Shown here: positions 40,747 through 46,150 of the stretch, one piece after another | How positions within the stretch are numbered: position 1 is the first letter of the stretch | Layout: every line of letters begins with the position of its first letter | Origin: an uncultured Lachnoclostridium sp. | GTDB lineage: Bacteria > Bacillota > Clostridia > Lachnospirales > Lachnospiraceae | Direction of reading: 5' to 3' | DNA length: 46,150 nt | Assembly: GCA_944381625.1 (NCBI GenBank) | Contig: CALWLW010000026.1 | Location: forward strand, 1 to 46,150 | Translations under genes and position numbers: made by a program | Notes under the pieces: generated by a model | Told to the model about the DNA's origin: nothing | The model's database searches: none | Seen by the model: the letters and a program-made list of their open reading frames with translations, nothing else

Positions 40747-40778
40747 AAAAGCCTTCCTGTACTTACAGGAAGGCTTTT
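40747..40778. terminator. Terminator of tRNA-Leu
   Basis: AAAAGCCTTCCTGT (40747-40760), loop ACTT, ACAGGAAGGCTTTT (40765-40778): a perfect 14-bp stem, including the T-tracts, just after the tRNA 3' end. Confidence 0.9.
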
Positions 40779-40785
40779 GCACAAG

Positions 40786-40868
40786 TGCAGGAGATGGGAC
40801 TTGAACCCACACATAGTCACCTACGTCAGATTTTGAGTCTGATGCGTCTGCCATTCCGCCACTCCTGC
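40786..40868 (-). tRNA. tRNA-Leu (anticodon CAA)
   Basis: 83 nt. Acceptor GCAGGAG pairs with CTCCTGC plus discriminator A. The anticodon loop CTCAAAA on stem TCAGA/TCTGA gives anticodon CAA (codon UUG). A long variable arm and GGTTCAA T-loop are present, as in class II tRNA-Leu. CCA is not encoded. Confidence 0.96.
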
Positions 40869-40920
40869 GTATCAACTATGTCAGTTTATCATAACTGATC
40901 ATAAAATGCAAGAAGAAAAT

Positions 40921-40955
40921 CGGGCAGCGGACGCCAGTCCCGCATCCGCCGCCCG
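40921..40955 (-). terminator. Terminator of lysA
   Basis: CGGGCGGCGGA (minus strand, 40945-40955) pairs with TCCGCTGCCCG (40921-40931) with one G-U pair, followed by ATTTTCTT. It lies 13 bases after the lysA stop. Confidence 0.85.
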
Positions 40956-40967
40956 TCTTCTCCGGGT

Positions 40968-42239
40968 CTACTGCCGGATCAGTTTTTTTCCTATCTCGAA
41001 ACAATCCAGAGTAGCGAAATAATCATTCAGCGTCTCGGCCCTGCGGATCAGGCGGACAGAACCGTCCTCCTGCAGCAGCAGTTCCGCGGAACGCAGTTTA
41101 CCGTTATAATTGTATCCCATGGAATGCCCGTGGGCTCCGGCATCATGGATAAACAGATAATCTCCCATATCAATGGCCGGAAGTTTCCGGTCCACCGCGA
41201 ATTTATCACAGTTTTCACAGAGAGATCCTGTCACGTCGTACATATGGTCACAGTCCGCGTCCTCTTTGCCCAGTACGGTGATGTGATGATAAGCGCCGTA
41301 GATGGCAGGCCGCATAAGGTTCGCCGCGCAGGCGTCCACACCAATGTATTCTTTATACGTATGCTTCTCATTGATGGCCCGGGTCACCAGCCCGCCGTAG
41401 GGTCCCAGCATGAAGCGTCCCAGCTCCGTATAGATAGCCACGTCGCCCATTCCTGCCGGAATCAGCACCTCTTCATATACCTTACGCACGCCTTCTCCGA
41501 TCACCCGGATATCATTCGCCTCCTGGTCCGGTCTGTAAGGGATCCCGATCCCTCCGGACAGGTTGATAAACGCCACATGCACGCCGGTCTCCTTCGCCAG
41601 CCGCACCGCCAGCTCAAACAGCACCTTCGCCAGCATGGGGTAATATTCGTTGGTCACCGTATTGCTGGCCAGGAACGCATGGATGCCGAAATGTTCCACG
41701 CCCTTTTCCTTCATGATCCGGAAAGCCTCAAAAATCTGCGCTTCCGTCATGCCGTACTTGGAATCCCCCGGATTATCCATGATCCCGTTGCTCAGGACGA
41801 AGAGGCCGCCCGGATTGAACCGGCAGCTCATGGTCTTCGGCAGATAGCCCACCGCCTTTTCCACCGCTTCTATATGGGTGATATCGTCCAGGTTGATGAT
41901 ACCGCCCAGCTTCTCACAACAGGCAAATTCTTCAGGCGGCGTATCATTGGAAGAAAACATAATATCCTTCCCCGTGATGCCCACGGCCTCAGAAAGCGCC
42001 AGCTCCGCCATGGAAGAACAGTCGCATCCGCACCCATATTCATGCAGGATCTGCATCAGGAACGGGTTCGGGGTTGCTTTCACCGCAAAATATTCCTTAA
42101 ATCCCGGATTCCAGGAAAAAGCTTCGCATAAGGCTCTGACATTCTCACGGATGCCTCTCTCGTCATAGATGTGAAACGGCGTCGGATAAGTCTTTACAAT
42201 CTCTTCGATCTGCTCTTTTGTCACAAAAGGTTTCTTCAT
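40968..42239 (-). CDS. lysA: Diaminopimelate decarboxylase
   Basis: 423 aa fold-type III PLP enzyme that makes lysine from meso-diaminopimelate. PLP lysine Lys54 in 'YFAVKATPNPFLM', 'GCGCDCSSMAELALS', 'NLSGGIGIPY' (PLP phosphate), 'TELGRFMLGPYG', 'GVDACAANLMRPAIY' (Cys-x-x near the active site) and 'HDAGAHGHSMGYNYNG' near the C-terminus. The ATG at 42239 is chosen, with GGAAAG upstream. In the same family carboxynorspermidine decarboxylases occur, but the motif set and length favour LysA-like enzymes. Confidence 0.92.
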   Translation of the reverse strand: MKKPFVTKEQIEEIVKTYPTPFHIYDERGIRENVRALCEAFSWNPGFKEYFAVKATPNPFLMQILHEYGCGCDCSSMAELALSEAVGITGKDIMFSSNDTPPEEFACCEKLGGIINLDDITHIEAVEKAVGYLPKTMSCRFNPGGLFVLSNGIMDNPGDSKYGMTEAQIFEAFRIMKEKGVEHFGIHAFLASNTVTNEYYPMLAKVLFELAVRLAKETGVHVAFINLSGGIGIPYRPDQEANDIRVIGEGVRKVYEEVLIPAGMGDVAIYTELGRFMLGPYGGLVTRAINEKHTYKEYIGVDACAANLMRPAIYGAYHHITVLGKEDADCDHMYDVTGSLCENCDKFAVDRKLPAIDMGDYLFIHDAGAHGHSMGYNYNGKLRSAELLLQEDGSVRLIRRAETLNDYFATLDCFEIGKKLIRQ

Positions 42240-42333
42240 CGTCTTTCCACAGCTCCTTGTCAAAATATTCTCAGGCTTCCGCGCCGGGGCTTTTCCGCTT
42301 TAGCGCGTCAAATTGCCATATGTAAAAAAAGAA

Positions 42334-42408
42334 TCGGGGTAACAGGATTCGAACCTGCGACCTCACGGCCCCCAGCCGTGCGCTCTAGCCAAACTGAGCC
42401 ATACCCCG
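42334..42408 (-). tRNA. tRNA-Pro (anticodon GGG)
   Basis: 75 nt. Acceptor CGGGGTA pairs with TACCCCG plus discriminator A. The anticodon loop CTGGGGG on stem CACGG/CCGTG gives GGG (codons CCC/CCU). The T-arm GCAGGTTCGAATCCTGT is regular. Confidence 0.97.
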
Positions 42409-42519
42409 ATAACGTTCGTTATTATACCTGATATTTTTCCAAAATGCAAGAAGTTTTTTTCAGAATTTCCGCAAACCTCTTCAATTTTTTCTAAAGCCCG
42501 CCCTGACGCCCCGTTTCCG

Positions 42520-42548
42520 TTGTCTCCCGGCGTCCCGTATGTTATATT
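42520..42548 (+). promoter_or_regulatory. Promoter of the YdcF-like gene
   Basis: -35 TTGTCT (42520-42525), 17-base spacer, -10 TATATT (42543-42548), 38 bases before the ATG. Confidence 0.6.
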
Positions 42549-42586
42549 GGAAACGGCCAATACTGTAACTAGCGAGGAGCTTTCCC

Positions 42587-43405
42587 ATGAAAAAAACTGT
42601 CTGCCTTTTGTCCGCCTCTGCCAGCATGGCTTATTATCTCTGGCTGGGCGTCCACAATCATTTCCAGTTGTCCGTCCTGTCCTTCTGGCTGCTTTTGTCC
42701 CTGCTGCTGTTATGGATTGCGTTCTGGGACAGGCTTCCCGGGAAGGAGCGCATCCCCCGTCCGGTCATCTTCGCAGCAAAGCTGTGTCTGGGCGCCGGCC
42801 TGGCCCTCTTCCTGTCTGTGGAAGCCCTGGTGCTGTGGGGAATGGGCCAGTCCGCGCCGGAAGAACCGGAACTGGATTACGTGATTGTGCTGGGCGCAGG
42901 GCTGAATGGAGAGCGTCCATCCCATACCCTGGAACTGCGGCTGGAGCATGCGCTCTCCTATCTTCAGGAGCATTCCCGCACCAAAGTCCTGGTCACCGGG
43001 GGACTCAACACCTCCGCTTCCGTCACCGAGGCCCAGGCCATGGAAAACTGGCTGCTGGAGAAAGGCGTGGAGCCCCGACGGATCCTCACAGAAGACCACT
43101 CCACCACCACCGCGGAAAATATGCAGTTTGGCTTCCCCATCCTGTTGGAAGACGCAGACGGAACCGGAAACAAGGACGTTCTTTTCGTGGGCATTGCCAC
43201 CAGCGATTTCCATGTATTCCGTTCCCTGTGCCTGGCTTCCCGGGCTGTCCGTGATACCGCCGCTCCCGGCATGGAGGTCTGTCTCTACGGCATGGCCGCC
43301 GATTTCCCGGCAGCTTCCCTGTCCCACTATATGGTACGGGAATTCTTCACCACCTGCGTGGATACTCTGCGGGGGAATATGGCTCTCCCGCTTCCCTGCA
43401 AATGA
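42587..43405 (+). CDS. YdcF/SanA-type DUF218 protein
   Basis: 272 aa. Three N-terminal membrane helices (about 1-90), then the DUF218 domain: 'LDYVIVLGAGLNGERPSHTLELRLEHALSYLQEH', 'LVTGGLNTSASVTEAQAMENWLLEKGVEPRRILTEDHSTTTAENMQF', 'VGIATSDFHVFRSLCLASR'. Relatives (ElyC, SanA, YdcF) act in cell-envelope polysaccharide metabolism or barrier function. The substrate is unknown. Good GCGAGGAGC ribosome site before the ATG. It is transcribed alone. Confidence 0.9.
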   Translation: MKKTVCLLSASASMAYYLWLGVHNHFQLSVLSFWLLLSLLLLWIAFWDRLPGKERIPRPVIFAAKLCLGAGLALFLSVEALVLWGMGQSAPEEPELDYVIVLGAGLNGERPSHTLELRLEHALSYLQEHSRTKVLVTGGLNTSASVTEAQAMENWLLEKGVEPRRILTEDHSTTTAENMQFGFPILLEDADGTGNKDVLFVGIATSDFHVFRSLCLASRAVRDTAAPGMEVCLYGMAADFPAASLSHYMVREFFTTCVDTLRGNMALPLPCK

Positions 43406-43438
43406 CGCCCGGCTCTTTATCCTTCCCCTGTCCCGTGC

Positions 43439-43444
43439 TATAAT
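43439..43444 (+). promoter_or_regulatory. Extended -10 of the M18 peptidase gene
   Basis: TGCTATAAT gives TG-N-TATAAT, 50 bases before the ATG at 43494; the -35 is weak (TTTATC, 17 bases upstream). Confidence 0.5.
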
Positions 43445-43493
43445 GGGGCTGACATCTTACTCAATATAAAAAATAGAAATGGAGCTTTACACT

Positions 43494-44816
43494 ATGAATA
43501 CCACTGCCAACGAACTGCTTTCCTTTATCCGCCAAAGTCCCAGCCCGTTCCATGCGGTACGTCTTATGGAACAGGAACTGGCCGCTACCGGATACGAAAA
43601 GCTCTATGAAGAAGAAACCTGGGATCTGCAGCCGGGAAGAACTTACATGGTATCCCGGAACGGTTCCTCCCTCATCGCCTTCGCCCTGCCGGAGCATTTC
43701 CCCTCCCAGGGAGAACGGGGATTTCTCATCACCGCAAGCCACAGCGACTCTCCCTCCTTCAAAATCAAAGAACACCCGGAGCTTCGCTCAGAGAATTACT
43801 ATGTAAAACTGAACGTGGAAAAGTACGGGGGCATGCTCATGGCTCCCTGGTTCGACCGCCCTCTCTCCGCGGCAGGGCGCATTCTGGCCGGAAACGGCTC
43901 CCGCATCGAGACCCGTCTGGTCAATATCGACCGGGATCTTCTGATGATTCCCAGCCTGGCCATTCACATGGACCGGAGCGCCAATGAAGGACACGCCTAC
44001 AATCCCCAGGAAGAACTGCTGCCGCTGTTCGGCGGCCCCGGCGCGGAAGGGACATTCCGGAAGCTTGCAGCCGAAGCCGCAGGCGTCAGGGAGGAAGAGA
44101 TCCTGGGCATGGACCTTTATCTCTACAACCGCATGGACGGCTCCATCTGGGGCGCTTCGGAGGAATTTGTCTCCGCCCCCCGTCTGGACGACCTGCAGTG
44201 CGCTTTCGCATCCCTGAAAGGGCTCCTCCAAAGCGAGAATTCCCGGCAGATCCGCGTGCACTGCGTCTTTGACAACGAAGAGGTGGGAAGCCTCACCCGC
44301 CAGGGAGCTGCGTCCACTTTCCTCAAAGATACCCTCACCCGCATTTTCCAATGCATGGGAGCCGGCCCGGAAGCTTATCATCGCGCGCTGGCCTCCAGCT
44401 TCATGGTATCCGCCGACAACGCCCAGGCCGTGCATCCCAACTATCCCGGCAAGGCCGATCCTTCCAACCGGCCCTGCGTCAACGGCGGGATTGTGCTCAA
44501 GCACAGTGCCAACCAGAAATACACCACCGACGGGGTCAGCGCCGCCGTATTCCGAAGCATCTGCCGGAAAGCAGACGTACCCTGCCAGGATTTTGTAAAC
44601 CGTTCGGACGTCCCCGGCGGTTCCACGCTGGGCAACCTTTCCAGCGCCCAGGCGGCCATGCGCACCGTGGACGTGGGCCTGCCCCAGCTGGCCATGCACT
44701 CCGCCTATGAGACCGCAGGCGTCAAAGATCTGGAGTATCTGGTCAAAGCCCTTCAGGTATTCTATTCCAGTGGGGTTCGGGTGGAAAAGGATGAGATCGT
44801 CCTGGACGGTAATTAA
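43494..44816 (+). CDS. M18-family aminopeptidase
   Basis: 440 aa dinuclear zinc aminopeptidase. Metal and active-site regions are visible: 'LITASHSDSPSFKIK' (His and Asp), 'GGMLMAPWFDRPLSAAGRI', 'SAPRLDDLQCAFASLKGL' (bridging Asp), 'VHCVFDNEEVGSLTRQGAAS' (catalytic Glu pair), 'SADNAQAVHPNYPGKADPSN' and 'GLPQLAMHSAYETAGVKD' (last His). It releases N-terminal, often acidic, residues from peptides. The ATG at 43494 is preferred over 43479 because GGAG lies nine bases before it. Stand-alone gene ended by the terminator at 44833-44864. Confidence 0.95.
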   Translation: MNTTANELLSFIRQSPSPFHAVRLMEQELAATGYEKLYEEETWDLQPGRTYMVSRNGSSLIAFALPEHFPSQGERGFLITASHSDSPSFKIKEHPELRSENYYVKLNVEKYGGMLMAPWFDRPLSAAGRILAGNGSRIETRLVNIDRDLLMIPSLAIHMDRSANEGHAYNPQEELLPLFGGPGAEGTFRKLAAEAAGVREEEILGMDLYLYNRMDGSIWGASEEFVSAPRLDDLQCAFASLKGLLQSENSRQIRVHCVFDNEEVGSLTRQGAASTFLKDTLTRIFQCMGAGPEAYHRALASSFMVSADNAQAVHPNYPGKADPSNRPCVNGGIVLKHSANQKYTTDGVSAAVFRSICRKADVPCQDFVNRSDVPGGSTLGNLSSAQAAMRTVDVGLPQLAMHSAYETAGVKDLEYLVKALQVFYSSGVRVEKDEIVLDGN

Positions 44817-44832
44817 ATCTTATGAACAGCCA

Positions 44833-44864
44833 ACAGCGCGGCCCGCAAACGGATACCGCGCTGT
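44833..44864. terminator. Terminator between the M18 gene and cotJC
   Basis: ACAGCGCGG (44833-44841) pairs with CCGCGCTGT (44856-44864), followed by TATTCT. It lies between convergent genes. Confidence 0.8.
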
Positions 44865-44878
44865 TATTCTGCCAGCCT

Positions 44879-45304
44879 CTATGATTTTGATATTCCCGTA
44901 TCAAACGCCGGGTTCATGATGTAGAAATTCCTGGAATCCAGCTTATCCTGAACCAGCCGCAGGGCTTCCCCGAATCTCTGGAAATGTACGATCTCCCGCG
45001 CTCTGAGGAAGCGCAGCGGATCCAGGACTTCAGGGTCTTTTACCAGGCGGATCAGGTTGTCGTACGTCGTCCGTGCTTTTTGTTCCGCAGCCAGATCTTC
45101 CGTCAGATCCGTGATGGGATCGCCTGTGGACTGGAACATGGTCGCCGAAAACGGCTCTCCGGAGGCTGCCTGGGGCCAGATGCCCGCTGTGTGGTCCACA
45201 TAATACGCGTCCATGCCTGACTCCTTCAGTTCCTCCATGCTCATCCCTCTGGTGAGCTGATGGACGATGGTGCTGACCATCTCCAGATGAGCCAGTTCTT
45301 TGGT
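44879..45304 (-). pseudogene. cotJC: cotJC, 5' end lost to an inserted element
   Basis: About 141 residues match the CotJC/manganese-catalase family without a break: 'KELAHLEMVSTIVHQLT', 'YYVDHTAGIWPQAASGEPFSATMFQSTGDPITDLTEDLAAEQKARTTYDNLIRLVKDPEV', 'FLRAREIVHFQRFGEALRLVQDKLDSRNFY'. Normal proteins have about 65 more residues before this, including the first metal-binding helix, and read 'DIGTEELAH' where this one reads HACTKELAH. The open frame continues upstream to 45355 into unrelated AT-rich DNA, so the ATG there is not the native start. CotJC is an inner-coat protein of spores. The break coincides with phage-like DNA, so the gene is interrupted rather than decayed. Confidence 0.85.
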
Positions 45305-45340
45305 ACACGCATGATATATATTATTTTTTCTGGGAAATGA

Positions 45341-45622
45341 TCTTTCGTAAATCAATTAACTAATAAATGGGGACGTATTCCGAATTTGGTGGTTGATATG
45401 GACAATCCCCCAGAACATAATATCTTTTTTGCAATGTCAGGAAGTACAAACATCCCTACAGGCTTAATCAGTAATGCTTGCTTTGTCTTACAGTTTGCTG
45501 CTGGTGTGAACAAAAATTATTGTGCCCAACTCGCTTTCAGCTTTGGAAAAGACATGCTTGCAATACGGCGTAAAAGTAATTCGACTGTATGGGAATCATG
45601 GAAATATATTACGTTTTCGTAA
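45341..45622 (+). pseudogene. Tail-fibre C-terminal knob fragment (plus strand)
   Basis: Open frame of about 93 codons with no good start: it follows a stop at 45338-45340, and its internal Met codons have no ribosome site. The end 'CAQLAFSFGKDMLAIRRKSNSTVWESWKYITFS' has the repeated aromatic pattern of pyocin-knob domains (strand, R-R/S, W-x-x-W-K), which tip phage tail fibres and bind receptors. It reads towards the related minus-strand fragment, their stops 21 bases apart. Confidence 0.65.
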
Positions 45623-45643
45623 CCTATAGGTTGCATGCAAAAA

Positions 45644-45955
45644 TTAAGAAATTGAAATAGTTTTCCAAGCACTCCACGTTCCGGCATTACATGAACGCAC
45701 TTTAATAATTGTTTGAGAAAAAAGGAACGCAATTTGAACAGCATATGGCGATACCACGGAATTGTTTCCAACTACAATTAAGGCAAATGCATTTGCCCAT
45801 CCTGGCCCATTGCTAATAGCTTGGACTATTGTATAAAATCCATTTTTGATTATGTCATTCAAGTCGTCTACTTTGGCAATTTGATTATTTGCAATAGGAA
45901 ATCCTCCAAGAGTATCTGGCAGTTTATTATTTAGTATAGTATAAGGCCCCGGAAA
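45644..45955 (-). pseudogene. Tail-fibre C-terminal knob fragment (minus strand)
   Basis: Open frame of about 103 codons bounded upstream by a stop at 45956-45958 and lacking an ATG with a ribosome site. It reads 'LPDTLGGFPIANNQIAKVDDLNDI', a typical junction between fibre shaft and knob, then a knob ending 'AVQIAFLFSQTIIKVRSCNAGTWSAWKTISIS'. This aligns with the end of the plus-strand fragment, though the two are clearly diverged. It appears to be a spare C-terminal cassette or the remnant of a fibre gene. Confidence 0.65.
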
Positions 45956-45969
45956 TTACCAGGGCCTTA
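45942..45969. terminator. Hairpin after the cell-wall hydrolase
   Basis: TAAGGCCC (45942-45949) pairs with GGGCCTTA (45962-45969); an outer AGTATA/TATACT pairing lengthens it with a small bulge. It lies eight bases after the hydrolase stop and overlaps the beginning of the minus-strand knob fragment. Confidence 0.65.
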
Positions 45970-45976
45970 CATTATA

Positions 45977-46150
45977 CTATGCCGTATAGAGAAGTTCCGT
46001 TATCGTGTTGATGCCAACCTTGTAATCCAGCTTCAGGCCGCGGATTTCCTGGAACAGACCAACAGCCAAACGTGTGTCGTTCCCAAATTTTCCATCAGGC
46101 TTCAGCCCATACTCGACTCCTAACAGCTCTACGATCTGTGGTCCGATAAC
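45977..46150 (-). CDS. C-terminus of a phage cell-wall hydrolase (peptidoglycan-binding domain)
   Basis: The last 57 residues of a protein that begins right of the window. 'VELLGVEYGLKPDGKFGNDT' followed by 'RLAVGLFQEIRGLKLDYKVG' and ending 'TITELLYTA' matches a PG_binding_1 repeat: helix, D-G-x-F-G, x-T-x-x-A-V-x-x-F-Q, D-x-x-V-G. In phages this domain is usually at the C-terminus of the endolysin or amidase. The catalytic domain is not seen. The gene stops eight bases before a hairpin. Confidence 0.75.
   Translation of the reverse strand, partial: VIGPQIVELLGVEYGLKPDGKFGNDTRLAVGLFQEIRGLKLDYKVGINTITELLYTA

Larger units (their letters stand above)
45305..46150. mobile_element. Phage-like element inserted in cotJC (partial)
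   Basis: From the cotJC break to the window end the DNA is AT-rich and encodes two tail-fibre knob fragments and the end of a cell-wall hydrolase, all phage late functions. The element continues beyond the window; its recombinase and other end are not seen. It differs from the prophage at 1-10966. Confidence 0.75.

Noticed and set aside
45305..45355. Native start of cotJC at ATG 45355
   Set aside because: The first 17 residues from that ATG do not match the family and replace a conserved metal-binding helix; the DNA there is AT-rich and phage-like.

Overview
The window reads as part of the chromosome of a spore-forming Clostridia, most like the Lachnospiraceae. Evidence: the spoIIGA-sigE / sigG cluster, a CotJC-type spore-coat catalase, ylmC, the paired UPF0210 and ACT (UPF0237) genes, a ThiW thiazole transporter and strong AGGAGG ribosome sites. 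The species cannot be named from this. Host DNA is GC-rich; the phage lysogeny genes (about 7100-9700) and the far right end are visibly more AT-rich.

Layout. (1) 1-10966: the integrase-proximal arm of a prophage. A minus-strand early operon carries an ERCC4-type nuclease (cut by the window edge), SSB, a YfdQ-like protein, a terminator-like protein, an MBL-fold putative nuclease, a RecT-like protein and a zinc-hook SMC ATPase. A Cro-like gene and two LexA-type boxes stand upstream of it. Divergently on the plus strand lie a duplicated-HTH repressor, an ImmA-like protease, a lipoprotein cargo gene and a tyrosine integrase behind a structured leader. (2) 11067-16424: efp, aroK, nrdR; ylmC and sigG; sigE and spoIIGA; a DUF3786 protein. 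(3) 16592-23433: a CadA-type metal ATPase with a His/Cys repeat tail, then a thiW-thiM-thiE-thiD-thiC operon under a TPP riboswitch. ThiC makes the pyrimidine, while the thiazole appears to be salvaged through ThiW and ThiM. (4) 23406-29874: an ABC exporter with DUF3021, LytTR and XRE regulators, a block of four 32-bp tandem repeats, and a BlaI/BlaR1-like pair whose receptor lacks a penicillin-binding sensor. (5) 30042-33019: yajC, an M20 amidohydrolase and a two-gene DUF5058-type transporter. (6) 33159-40868: yesL, UPF0210 + ACT, walJ, coaE, polA, a zinc-finger membrane protein, a CPBP protease and tRNA-Leu. (7) 40968-44864: lysA, tRNA-Pro, a YdcF-like gene and an M18 aminopeptidase.

(8) 44879-46150: cotJC keeps only its C-terminal three quarters. 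At about 45304 its reading frame runs into phage DNA: two tail-fibre knob fragments pointing tail to tail, then the C-terminus of a cell-wall hydrolase. This is the most interesting place in the window: a second phage-like element sits inside a sporulation gene (possibly excisable during sporulation), and its first genes look like silent or invertible tail-fibre cassettes. The window is therefore a core segment bracketed by two different phage elements.
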